Positions 24,464 through 31,995 of a DNA stretch of 41,937 nt are shown here, piece after piece (positions within the stretch are counted from its first letter, which is position 1; the number at the start of each line of letters is the position of its first letter). A model generated the notes under the pieces. That model did no database searches, had not been told where the DNA came from, and saw nothing but the letters and a program-made list of their open reading frames with translations. Source of the stretch: JBEKJU01 sp050011095 (lineage in GTDB: Bacteria; Desulfobacterota; Syntrophorhabdia; Syntrophorhabdales; WCHB1-27). Location: positions 1-41,937 of the forward strand of contig JBEKJU010000034.1 in assembly GCA_050011095.1 (NCBI GenBank). Direction: 5' to 3'. The position numbers and the translations under genes were made by a program.

Positions 24464-24528
24464 TGTCACCCCTCCATGTCACCCCTCCATGACATGCCTG
24501 GTTGTCACCCCTCCTTGTCACTTTGACG
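24464..24528. repeat. 13-bp iteron-like array at the left end of the phage module
   Basis: TGTCACCCCTCC occurs exactly at 24464, 24477 and 24503. Weaker versions sit in register at 24490 and 24516, so five units keep a strict 13-bp period. The array lies in the 247-bp gap between the kdp operon and the terminase-small-like gene, next to an A/T-rich stretch (24440-24463). Confidence 0.6.
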
Positions 24529-24557
24529 GAAATGACGGGATAAATTAAGCTCTTATC

Positions 24558-24899
24558 ATGGTCGGGGAGACAGAGAAGAAGACGGGGAACAAGCCGGAGA
24601 AGGCCACGGAAAAACACGCGCGGCGGCCGGGTCCGACCTATGACGGATTCATCACGAAGCTCAACGAGCGCATCCCCGACGGGCTGCTCGTCGATCAGCT
24701 GGAAAGGGAGCTTCACTTAGGCGGCGACGAGCCGGACCAGAGGCAGATGGCGATCAGGCAGAGGGCCAGGCAGGACATTGAAGCCCATAAGGGCTACAGG
24801 CGCTCCGAAAAGGACTCGAAGCAGGACGCGAACCGGAAAGGCGCGGCCATGATCGTGCGTATTATAAAGTTCTCGGAGGAAGTCAATGGCGGGAAATAG
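24558..24899 (+). CDS. Putative terminase small subunit (by position)
   Basis: The 113-residue, highly charged protein is Lys/Glu-rich at the N-terminus, with a R-P-G-P-T-Y-D-G-F-I-T-K-L-N-E-R-I-P-D-G-L-L segment that resembles a small helical DNA-recognition region. There is no firm homology; the call rests on its place directly ahead of terL. A small terminase recognises the packaging site. No good ribosome site precedes 24558. The last 13 codons (R-I-I-K-F-S-E-E-V-N-G-G-K) fall in the 37-bp sequence that is duplicated before terL. Confidence 0.45.
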   Translation: MVGETEKKTGNKPEKATEKHARRPGPTYDGFITKLNERIPDGLLVDQLERELHLGGDEPDQRQMAIRQRARQDIEAHKGYRRSEKDSKQDANRKGAAMIVRIIKFSEEVNGGK

Positions 24900-25135
24900 C
24901 CCTTTTTCGCCTTCGGTCCATCCTTTTTATGAAGGGGAGGCTCGGGGCACCCGCGGAGCGGGTCGTGCTTTGTGGACGGAGGGGGCGACGCTAGCCTCCG
25001 GTCGCCGACTTTCGCCTTCGGTCCATCCTTTTTATGAGGGGAAAGCTTCATCGGCTCCGCCGATGAAGGGGGCGACGTTAGCCCCAATAATGGCGCGGAT
25101 TATAAAGTTCTCGGAGGAAGTCAATGGCGGGAAAT
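24861..25135 (+). repeat. Repeat-element insertion at the terS-terL junction with a 37-bp direct duplication
   Basis: The sequence from ATTATAAAGTTC to GCGGGAAAT at 24861-24897 is repeated exactly at 25099-25135 (37 bp). Between them 201 bp carry two tandem copies of the structured dispersed repeat; both begin TTCGCCTTCGGTCCATCC (24906 and 25011) and end GGGGCGACGYTAGCC. The duplicated piece holds the terS 3' end, the ribosome site (GGAGGA) and the first codons of terL (M-A-G-N), so either copy could start translation. Only the second is in frame with terL. Confidence 0.75.
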
Positions 25136-26482
25136 GACGCGGTCTTGTCGCCTTTTCTCACCATGCCCCTGAACTGGCGGCCGAGGCCCGACCAGATGGC
25201 CCTCTGGTCATATCTGGAACGGGGCGGGAAGCGGGCGGTCATGGTGGCGCACCGGCGGTGGGGAAAGGACGACGTGGCCCTTCACTTCACCGCGTGCGCG
25301 GCCCTTGAGCGGACGGGCAACTACTGGCACTTGCTCCCCCGGTACAATCAGGCGCGCAAGGTCGTCTGGGACGCCGTCAACCCGAAAACGGGCAGGCGGC
25401 GCATCGACGAGGCGTTCCCGGTGGAGATCCGCCGCAGGACAAAAGAGCAGGAGATGTTCATCGAGTTCCAGAACGGCTCGACGTGGCAGCTCATCGGCTC
25501 GGACAACTACAATACGCTCGTCGGCTCGCCCCCTGTCGGGATCGTCTTTTCCGAGTACGCCGTGGCCGACCCCCTGGCATGGGCGTACCTGCGGCCGATC
25601 CTCGCGGACAACGACGGCTGGGCACTCTTCATCTATACGCCCAGGGGCCGGAATCACGGGAAGGCCCTCTACGACTTCGCCCGGACGGAACCCGGCTGGT
25701 TCGGCCAGGTCCTCTCCGCCGTCGATACGCCGGTCTTTTCCGCCGAAAGGCTCGATCAGGAGCGGCGGGAGCTTGCCGCCGAGCTGGGCGAGACGGAAGG
25801 GGAGATGATTTTCCTCCAGGAGTATTACTGCTCCTTCGAGGAGATGGTAAGGGGCGCCTACTACGCGAAGCAGCTCACTCAGGCCCGCGCGGATGGCCGC
25901 ATCACGGGGGTGCCCCATGCCGCCGGCCACGAGGTCTACACCTTCTGGGACCTGGGGATGGATGATGCGACGTCCATCTGGTTCATGCAGACAATCGGCC
26001 GGGAGCTTCGGTTCATCGACTACTACGAGGCGCAGGGGGAGGGACTTGCCCATTATGCGAGTGCGCTCAAAGAGAGGCCCTACGTTTACGGCGACCACTA
26101 CATGCCCCACGATGCGGATGTGCGGGAGATGGGCACGGGGACGAGCCGCCGCCAGACGGCGGAGAACCTGGGGATCAGGCCCGTCATCGTGGTCAAGCGG
26201 GCAAAGGACACGAATGCGGTGCTCGCGGGCATCGAGGCGGGCCGCAACATCATGTCGAGCTGCTGGTTCGATGAGCGCAAATGCAGCCGGGGGCTTTCGG
26301 CACTCGTTGGATACCGGGCCGACTATGACGACGAAAGAAAGAAGCTGGCCGATCATCCGCTGCACGATTGGCACTCTCACGGTGCCGACGCGTTTCGCAC
26401 CTTCGCTGTCGGTTACGCTCCTCGTGCGAAAAAGCGGTCTGTTACCTCTATCCTGAACGGGATGGAGATGGGGGTGAGATGA
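25124..26482 (+). CDS. terL: Phage terminase large subunit
   Basis: TerL is the packaging motor ATPase and nuclease. It has 452 residues, with Walker A-like A-H-R-R-W-G-K-D-D at 42-50 (A-H-R-R-x-G-K-T in relatives; Asp replaces Thr here), Walker B G-I-V-F-S-E-Y-A at 138-145 and I-Y-T-P-R-G as coupling motif. An RNase H-type nuclease domain starts at F-W-D-L-G-M-D-D (about 273-280) and ends with the late acidic motif H-S-H-G-A-D-A-F-R. The start codon lies inside the duplicated 37-bp block. The stop overlaps the portal start (ATGA). Confidence 0.92.
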   Translation: MAGNDAVLSPFLTMPLNWRPRPDQMALWSYLERGGKRAVMVAHRRWGKDDVALHFTACAALERTGNYWHLLPRYNQARKVVWDAVNPKTGRRRIDEAFPVEIRRRTKEQEMFIEFQNGSTWQLIGSDNYNTLVGSPPVGIVFSEYAVADPLAWAYLRPILADNDGWALFIYTPRGRNHGKALYDFARTEPGWFGQVLSAVDTPVFSAERLDQERRELAAELGETEGEMIFLQEYYCSFEEMVRGAYYAKQLTQARADGRITGVPHAAGHEVYTFWDLGMDDATSIWFMQTIGRELRFIDYYEAQGEGLAHYASALKERPYVYGDHYMPHDADVREMGTGTSRRQTAENLGIRPVIVVKRAKDTNAVLAGIEAGRNIMSSCWFDERKCSRGLSALVGYRADYDDERKKLADHPLHDWHSHGADAFRTFAVGYAPRAKKRSVTSILNGMEMGVR

Positions 26483-28614
26483 AGAACGAGCGGGAGTTTC
26501 TGGACCTTGCCACAAAAAGGCTGCGCCGCGAGATCGACGCGGACGACCACAACCGCCAGGCGGCCATCGAGGATTTGAAGTTCCTGAACGGCGACCAGTG
26601 GGACAACGGGGAACAGCAGCGGAGGCGCCTGCGCGGCAGGCCGTGCCTCACGACGAACGAGCTTCCGAAATACGTCAACCAGGTCGTGGGAGACATGCGC
26701 CACAACCGGGCGCGCGTGAAGGTGAGGCCCGTCGATTCTAAGGGGGACATCAATATCGCGAAGATCCGCTCGGGGCTGATCGCGAACATCGAGTATCTCT
26801 CCGGGGCGGAGGCGATCTATGACTACGCGGGCGAGATGTGTGTTTCCTGCGGCTTTGGCGCGTGGCGCGTCCTGACCAGGTACACGGACGAAAACCCCTT
26901 CTTGCAGGAGATATACCTCGAACGCATCAAGAACCCCTTTCTCGTCTACATGGACTCGTCCGCGAAATCCGAGGTCTACGCCGACGCCCGGTACGGCTTC
27001 GTCCTGGAGAAGGTGACCCGCGACGAGTTCGAGGAGCGCTTCCCCGGCAAGGAGCCGCCGGGCGACCCCGTGCGGGTGGGCAAGGGCGTGGGCCAGGAGA
27101 TATGGTTCGAGAAGGACGCCTTCTTCATCGCCGACTACTACGTGATAGAACACGAGGCAAAGACCATGTGCCTCATGGAAGACGGGACAATGGTCCCGGA
27201 GGACGAGGTGGAAGAACCCCTCGCCCGGACGCGGGGAGCGGCCCTATCGGCGGATGCCGGGGCCGCCCCTGACGTCGATGGCGCCGGGGCCGATGCCGCC
27301 GCCGGGGCCGATGCCCCGGCCGAAAGCGGGGCCGAAAGCGCCGCCCCCGCCGTCGCGAGGGAACGGGAGATCGAGGTCCCCCGCGTCAGGCACTACGCGA
27401 TCTGCGCGGACCAAATCCTCGACGGGCCGAACGAGATTCCCGGCGCCTACATCCCCATCGTCGTCGTGAAAGGCCCCGAGCGCAACATCGAGGGGAAGAC
27501 CTTTGTGCGGAGCCTCGTCAGGGACGCGAAAGACCCCCAGCGGCTCCTCAACTTCTGGGTGACGGACGCCTCCGAGATCGTCGATATGATACCGAAGGCC
27601 CCGTGGATCGGGACGGCAAGGCAGTTCGAGGGCTACGAGCAGGACTATGCGAAGGCCAACACGGAGAACTTCCCCTTTCTGAAGTATAACGTGGACCCCG
27701 ATGGCGCGCCCCCGCCGCAGAGGGTCAATATGGGCGGTGTCCCCGTCGGCGTCTTCCAGCAGATCGGCCAGGCCAGGCAGGCCATCAGGGACACCATAGG
27801 CATGTTCGCCTCCGACGTGGGGGACAGGGGGCCGGAACTTTCAGGCAAGGCGATCCTCCAGCGGCAGAAGCCGGGCGACGTGGGGACGTTCGCCTTCATC
27901 GACAACCTTGCCCGCTCCGTCGCCCATTCGGGCAGGATCGTGAACGGGATGATCCCCGAAATCTACGATAGCGAGCGGGATATCCGCATCAGGAACGCGG
28001 ACGACTCGGAGACCTTCGTGCCCGTCAATACGACGGCCGCCGCCGCCATGGCCACGGTCCTGCGGAACCCGGAGCGCTACCGGGGCATGGACAGGGAGAA
28101 GCTCGTGCGGTTGGCAACGAGAAGCGGTCCGGACGCGCGGTATAACGATCTGACCGCGGGCAAATACGATGTGGTTATCACGACCGGGCCGAGCTACGCG
28201 ACGCAGCGTCAGGAGGCCGCCGCATCTCTTGAAAGGCTCGTGGCCGCCTATCCCGCCATCATGAGCGTCGCCGGCGACCTCGTCTACAAATTCCAGGATT
28301 TCCTGGGGGCGGAGGAGATCGCGGAACGCATCGAGAGGACCATGCCGCCCGCCCTTGTGCCTCCCAAGGAGGGGCAGCCTCCGAGGCCGCAGATGCCCCC
28401 GCCCCCGCAAACGCTAGTGAAGATGCAGGAGATGCGGGTGAAGCAGATGCAGTTGGAGGTGGAGAAGGAGAAGCTGCACGTGGAGAAGATCAAGGCGCTG
28501 AAGGAGGCCCAGGAGACGAGCGGGGAGGTCAGGAAGATGCTCGTCGGACTGCTGCAGGAGATATTCGGATTCGGCGGCCGGAGGCCGCCGGGCGGGATAG
28601 GCGGTGGGGTATAG
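26479..28614 (+). CDS. P22-type phage portal protein
   Basis: The portal dodecamer is the DNA entry channel of the head. It has 711 residues, close to P22 gp1 (725). The ATG at 26479 overlaps the terL stop and has G-rich ribosome signals. Features are the N-terminal wing (L-N-G-D-Q-W, T-N-E-L-P-K-Y-V-N-Q-V-V-G-D), a low-complexity Ala/Asp/Gly insert (about 255-300, at 27235-27355), a stem region with G-P-E-L-S-G-K-A-I-L-Q-R-Q, and a long C-terminal coiled helix (about 640-690) like the P22 portal barrel. The low-complexity insert is not typical. Confidence 0.88.
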   Translation: MKNEREFLDLATKRLRREIDADDHNRQAAIEDLKFLNGDQWDNGEQQRRRLRGRPCLTTNELPKYVNQVVGDMRHNRARVKVRPVDSKGDINIAKIRSGLIANIEYLSGAEAIYDYAGEMCVSCGFGAWRVLTRYTDENPFLQEIYLERIKNPFLVYMDSSAKSEVYADARYGFVLEKVTRDEFEERFPGKEPPGDPVRVGKGVGQEIWFEKDAFFIADYYVIEHEAKTMCLMEDGTMVPEDEVEEPLARTRGAALSADAGAAPDVDGAGADAAAGADAPAESGAESAAPAVAREREIEVPRVRHYAICADQILDGPNEIPGAYIPIVVVKGPERNIEGKTFVRSLVRDAKDPQRLLNFWVTDASEIVDMIPKAPWIGTARQFEGYEQDYAKANTENFPFLKYNVDPDGAPPPQRVNMGGVPVGVFQQIGQARQAIRDTIGMFASDVGDRGPELSGKAILQRQKPGDVGTFAFIDNLARSVAHSGRIVNGMIPEIYDSERDIRIRNADDSETFVPVNTTAAAAMATVLRNPERYRGMDREKLVRLATRSGPDARYNDLTAGKYDVVITTGPSYATQRQEAAASLERLVAAYPAIMSVAGDLVYKFQDFLGAEEIAERIERTMPPALVPPKEGQPPRPQMPPPPQTLVKMQEMRVKQMQLEVEKEKLHVEKIKALKEAQETSGEVRKMLVGLLQEIFGFGGRRPPGGIGGGV

Positions 28615-28800
28615 TGGATATGTGTTCTCTTGATAGTCCTATTTCTTTTCGGTCGGCCGGCCAACGGCCTGTTCGGAATTGCCCAGCTGCGGCGTCCTGC
28701 TGCGCTCGTGAGGCTACGCCGTACATACAGTACGGCTCCGCTCAACGATGCTCGCAGTCCACCACATCTGAGCCATTCCTCCAGGCCGTCGTCCACCCGA

Positions 28801-28838
28801 GCCGGGGAGTATCAGCCGGACGGCTGCTACTCCCCGGC
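28801..28838. repeat. 38-bp near-perfect hairpin
   Basis: GCCGGGGAGTA (28801-28811) pairs with TACTCCCCGGC (28828-28838). Inside, CAGCCG-GA-CGGCTG extends the stem to 17 bp with one mismatch and a 2-nt loop. Its first 15 bases also occur at 11951-11965. Confidence 0.65.
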
Positions 28839-28867
28839 AGTAAAAACGATGGACAGCTCTGTGCTTC

Positions 28868-28895
28868 GTCATTCCGGCGAACGCCGGAATCCAGG
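28868..28895. repeat. GTCATTCCGGCG repeat, phage-region copy
   Basis: GTCATTCCGGCGAACGCCGG followed by AATCCAGG; a 9-10 bp stem. Same family as 16051-16078 and 18131-18266. Confidence 0.6.
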
Positions 28896-28989
28896 AGTTT
28901 TCTATGTGCCGCGCCCCCGGCAGGGCGAGTATTGTAAAGTGAAAACGGGTCAACGAGGTATAGAAATGGACGGGAAAGCAATACAAAAG

Positions 28990-29433
28990 TCAGTGTCTTC
29001 TCCCGGAGGTAAAAGCAAAGAGTTTTTCAAGACGGGCAAAATACAGGCCAATATCGGCCTTCTTTGCATATGCTATAGGTCCGTGAAACCAATACTCTTC
29101 CCATGCCTCATCGTATGCCTTTTTCTTCTCGTTGGAAAGGTAGAGGCGAAATTCTTCGACCGCTTGCCAGTTTTGGGCCATTCTTTTCCACATGTCGTTG
29201 ATTATTTCCAGCGGCACTTCCTCGCAAGTTTCGGTCTGAATCTGTCGCATACGAGCCATTTCCGGGGCGAAGGCAGCCCGGAGTTTGGCACCGGCAATCT
29301 CCCTGTTTTGAGCTCTAAGAAGTTTAAGACTGAAGCGGTAGGTGAGACGGGCCGTGATGATAGCACCGGCGATGGAACCAGCAATAGCAAGGCCACCGCC
29401 CATTATTGCGATTTCAAGGGCACTAAGCTGCAA
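28990..29433 (-). CDS. Minus-strand moron: small membrane-anchored protein
   Basis: The protein has 147 residues with one N-terminal membrane helix (about 8-30, G-G-G-L-A-I-A-G-S-I-A-G-A-I-I-T). A long helical, charged cytoplasmic part follows (L-R-A-Q-N-R-E, A-G-A-K-L-R-A-A-F-A-P-E, Y-D-E-A-W-E-E-Y-W). The start is TTG at 29433 with GAGGG upstream; an ATG at 29403 inside the helix is less likely. It is the only minus-strand gene in the phage module, has its own extended -10 promoter, and is backed by a strong plus-strand terminator. These are the marks of a lysogenic-conversion gene. Similar short membrane proteins are widespread but uncharacterised; superinfection exclusion is a guess. Confidence 0.65.
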   Translation of the reverse strand: MQLSALEIAIMGGGLAIAGSIAGAIITARLTYRFSLKLLRAQNREIAGAKLRAAFAPEMARMRQIQTETCEEVPLEIINDMWKRMAQNWQAVEEFRLYLSNEKKKAYDEAWEEYWFHGPIAYAKKADIGLYFARLEKLFAFTSGRRH

Positions 29434-29547
29434 TTCTACGTTGCCCTCTTTGGGGGATATTTTATAGGGCTATCAGTGTTCTTCATCGCTCTTGAACTAG
29501 TTTTTTGGTTCGTGGATTGGCGAGAACGATAGGAAATCATGATTTTT

Positions 29548-29556
29548 ATTATACCA
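29548..29556 (-). promoter_or_regulatory. Extended -10 promoter of the moron
   Basis: On the minus strand TGG-TATAAT (29556-29548) is a perfect extended -10. The -35 region is poor, as usual for this promoter class. It points toward 28990-29433. Confidence 0.6.
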
Positions 29557-29650
29557 TACGGAGCAGCATTTTGAGACATACATAGACTGACATTTCGGGT
29601 TTCCCTGATTGCCCGGCCAGGCTTGAGGGGGACTAAAGCAGACAAGGAAG

Positions 29651-29690
29651 CGGCATGTGGGTGCCCACACACTCACGTGCCGTTTTTTTG
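29651..29690 (+). terminator. Strong intrinsic terminator before the scaffold gene
   Basis: A 13-bp stem (29651-29663 with 29670-29682, two G-U pairs), a 6-nt loop and seven T residues (29683-29689). It would stop plus-strand transcription coming from portal, so scaffold and coat would need antitermination or a downstream promoter. Confidence 0.8.
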
Positions 29691-29780
29691 TCTGGCCCGG
29701 GATAGGGGACCGAAGAAAGACCCAAGAACCAGGAACGGGAGAGAGAGCAGCAGGAACGGAAAAAAAAGAAGGAGCGAGAC

Positions 29781-30650
29781 ATGGCAGACGAAATCGTCCA
29801 TAGCGCGACGCAGGCCGTAGATCCCGGATCAGGTCCGGGAGAGGAATCGGCACCCTCGACGACAGAACCGGAAGTTCCATCTTCCGCCGCGACGCAGGAA
29901 GCGGGATCGTCACCCGCAACGCCTGACGGGAACATCGACGGACAGGGAGCGAAACCCCCGGAGGCGGAGAGGTCAAAGGATGCCGCGAGCCGCATCCAGC
30001 AGCTCGTGGCGCAGCGGGAATATTGGAAGGGCGTGGCCGAAGGCCGCATCAGGGATGTGAGGCCCGAGGCCCGGCCGCCGGCCGCCGTGCCGGGGGCGCC
30101 CGTTCCTCCGGAGCCGACCGGCTTCAGCCGGTGGGAGGACTATGAACAGGCCAAGGCGCGATACGCCGTCGATAAGGCGAAATTCGAGCTGAGGACCGAG
30201 ATCGCGGTCCACCAGGCGAGGGAGACCATCGCAAAGACGGACCGCGCCTTTCGCGAGAGGATGGAGAAGGCGGCCGAGGCCGATCCGGAGCTTATGACCA
30301 TGGCGCACGACCCGACGCTCCGCATCAGCCTTCCCATGGCCCTCGCCATCAGGGAATCGGCGGCAGCCCCCGAGCTTCTCCGCCATCTGGGGGAAAACCG
30401 GGAAGAGGCGGCGAGGATCGCATCCCTTCCCCCGCTCGCCGCGGCCAAGGAGATGGGCAGGATCGAGGCCCGGTTCCTTAGGCCGGAGAGGCGCGAGGAT
30501 CAGCCGAGGACGGTCTCCCAGGCCCCCGAGCCGGCGCGCGTCGTGGGCGGGACAAGGGGAAATATCGAGCCCGACCTCGACAAAATTCCCATCGAGGATT
30601 TCATGAGCCGGAGGAACGAGGCGCAGTACGGCGGCAAAAGGAGAGCGTGA
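29781..30650 (+). CDS. Phage scaffolding protein
   Basis: The 289-residue, strongly helical and charged protein lies directly before the coat gene, the place of P22 gp8. Residues 1-60 are Ser/Pro/Ala/Glu-rich and disordered, then helical segments follow (about 65-100, 120-175). The Lys/Arg-rich C-terminal end (R-R-N-E-A-Q-Y-G-G-K-R-R-A) is like the basic coat-binding tail of scaffolds. The ribosome site AAGGAG is clear. Scaffolds share little sequence, so the call rests on shape and synteny. Confidence 0.75.
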   Translation: MADEIVHSATQAVDPGSGPGEESAPSTTEPEVPSSAATQEAGSSPATPDGNIDGQGAKPPEAERSKDAASRIQQLVAQREYWKGVAEGRIRDVRPEARPPAAVPGAPVPPEPTGFSRWEDYEQAKARYAVDKAKFELRTEIAVHQARETIAKTDRAFRERMEKAAEADPELMTMAHDPTLRISLPMALAIRESAAAPELLRHLGENREEAARIASLPPLAAAKEMGRIEARFLRPERREDQPRTVSQAPEPARVVGGTRGNIEPDLDKIPIEDFMSRRNEAQYGGKRRA

Positions 30651-30689
30651 CGGACAGGCCGTCGCCGGACGGGGCCTATCCACAAAATA

Positions 30690-30711
30690 AGGGCTCGGAA
30701 GGACGAGCCCT
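30690..30711. repeat. GGGCTCG-family hairpin at the coat-gene ribosome site
   Basis: GGGCTCG (30691-30697) and CGAGCCC (30704-30710), loop GAAGGA, end 1 nt before the AAGGAG of the coat gene. The loop plus arms equal the two ends of the 158-bp palindrome (7433-7590) joined without its middle. Confidence 0.6.
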
Positions 30712-30724
30712 AAGGAGATAAGAG

Positions 30725-31981
30725 ATGTCGAACAAGCTGCTGACGCCAACCCAGGTGTTGCGCGAGGCCCTGAGAGTCCTCCACAACAACCTCGTTTTCG
30801 TCAAGAACGTGAATAAGCAGTACAGCCAGGAATTCGCCGTATCGGGCGCCAAGGTGGGCTCCACGATCAACGTGAGGAAGCCGAACCAGTACTACGTCTC
30901 GAAGACCACGGCGCTCCAGGCCCAGAATACGAACGAAACAACCGTGCCCGTGACCCTCAGCACGAACTATCAGGTGGGCCTCAACTTCACCCAGGCGGAG
31001 CTGACCCTCTCCCTGGACGATTTTTCAAAGCGCATCCTCACGCCCGCCATGGCCAAGCTCGCATCGGCCATCGACGCGGACGGCCTTGCCCAGACGCTCA
31101 ACATCTTCAACCAGGTCGGCACGCCGGGGACCACGCCGGGGACCTCGGGCGGCACGTTCGCGAACCCGCTTCTCAACTACAACGCCCCGCAGGTCTATCT
31201 GAACGCGGGCATGATGATGGACAACATGGCGGCCCCGAGGGACGACAACAGGCGCTGTGTCCTCAACCCGTCGGCCATGGCCCAGTCCGTGGGCGGTCTT
31301 TCCGGCCTCATGCAGGACGCGGGCAAGATCGGCGAGCAGTACAGGAAGGGCGTTTTGGGGGCGGCCCTCGGCTTCGAGTTCGCCATGGACCAGAACGTGA
31401 ACCTCCTGACCACGGGCGCGCACGGCGGCACGCCGGTTACATCCGGGGCGGGCCAGATAGGCTCGTCGCTTCAGACTACCGGATGGACGGCGAACGCGAC
31501 GAACATCCTCAATGCGGGAGAGGTTTTCACGATAGCGGGTGTCTATTCGGTGAACCCGGAGAACCAGTCGAACACGGGATACCTCCAGCAGTTCGTCGTG
31601 ACGGCGCCCTGCTCGTCCGACCCGAACGGCAACGTGACGATCCCGATCTACCCGTCCATAGTCGTCGCGGGCAGCCAGGTGGCCAACGGCACGGTGAATG
31701 CCGCCCCCGCAAGCGGCGCGGCGATCACCTTACTCTCCGGATCGGCGAGCACGTCCTACCCCATGAACATCGCCTACCACCAGGATGCCTTCACCCTGGC
31801 CACGGCGGACCTTGAGATGCCTAAGGGCGTCGATTTCGCCGCCCGCGAGACCTACGACGGCGTCTCGATGCTGATCGTCCGGGCCTACGACATCAATACC
31901 GCCCAGTTCCCGTGCAGGGTCGATGTGCTCGCGGGATGGGCAACCCTCCGGCCCGAGCTTGCCTGCCGGATCACCGGATAA
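30725..31981 (+). CDS. P22-type major capsid protein
   Basis: The 418-residue protein is encoded right after scaffold; P22 coat has 430. Typical N-terminus: L-T-P-T-Q-V-L-R-E-A-L-R-V-L, G-S-T-I-N-V-R-K-P, then F-T-Q-A-E-L-T-L-S-L-D-D-F and A-S-A-I-D-A-D-G-L. The later part includes G-F-E-F-A-M-D-Q-N-V and a C-terminal R-V-D-V-L-A-G-W-A-T-L-R-P-E-L-A-C-R, the common end of this coat family. It has an excellent ribosome site preceded by a hairpin that could modulate its translation. Confidence 0.9.
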   Translation: MSNKLLTPTQVLREALRVLHNNLVFVKNVNKQYSQEFAVSGAKVGSTINVRKPNQYYVSKTTALQAQNTNETTVPVTLSTNYQVGLNFTQAELTLSLDDFSKRILTPAMAKLASAIDADGLAQTLNIFNQVGTPGTTPGTSGGTFANPLLNYNAPQVYLNAGMMMDNMAAPRDDNRRCVLNPSAMAQSVGGLSGLMQDAGKIGEQYRKGVLGAALGFEFAMDQNVNLLTTGAHGGTPVTSGAGQIGSSLQTTGWTANATNILNAGEVFTIAGVYSVNPENQSNTGYLQQFVVTAPCSSDPNGNVTIPIYPSIVVAGSQVANGTVNAAPASGAAITLLSGSASTSYPMNIAYHQDAFTLATADLEMPKGVDFAARETYDGVSMLIVRAYDINTAQFPCRVDVLAGWATLRPELACRITG

Positions 31982-31995
31982 GGAGGAGGTGACAT

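Larger units (their letters stand above)
28615..28989. other. Repeat-rich non-coding insert after the portal gene
   Basis: No gene is supported here. It holds a GCCGTACATACAGTACGGC palindrome (about 28718-28735), the long hairpin at 28801-28838 and a copy of the GTCATTCCGGCGAA repeat at 28868-28895. With the minus-strand gene that follows, it separates portal from scaffold by 1.17 kb in an otherwise compact module. Confidence 0.5.

Noticed and set aside
24464..24521. CRISPR-like array
   Set aside because: The units are 12-13 bp without unique ~30-bp spacers and no cas genes are near; iteron-like repeats are the better description.
24886..25137. 83-codon frame starting M-A-G-N-S between the terminase genes
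   Set aside because: It is made from the duplicated terL start plus translated repeat elements and ends in the second copy of the terS end; not an evolved gene.
25208..26515. 435-codon minus-strand frame opposite terL
   Set aside because: It is antisense to a clear terminase and has shadow composition.
28685..28740. Third copy of the 158-bp palindrome
   Set aside because: It shares only the idea of a GTACAT-N-AGTAC centre; the flanking arms do not match those at 7433-7590.
28630..29532. 300-codon plus-strand frame after the portal gene
   Set aside because: It crosses repeats and is antisense to the better supported membrane-protein gene 28990-29433.
29436..29672. Minus-strand frame of 78 codons upstream of the moron
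   Set aside because: It spans the moron promoter and terminator region and has no ribosome site; no protein-like pattern.
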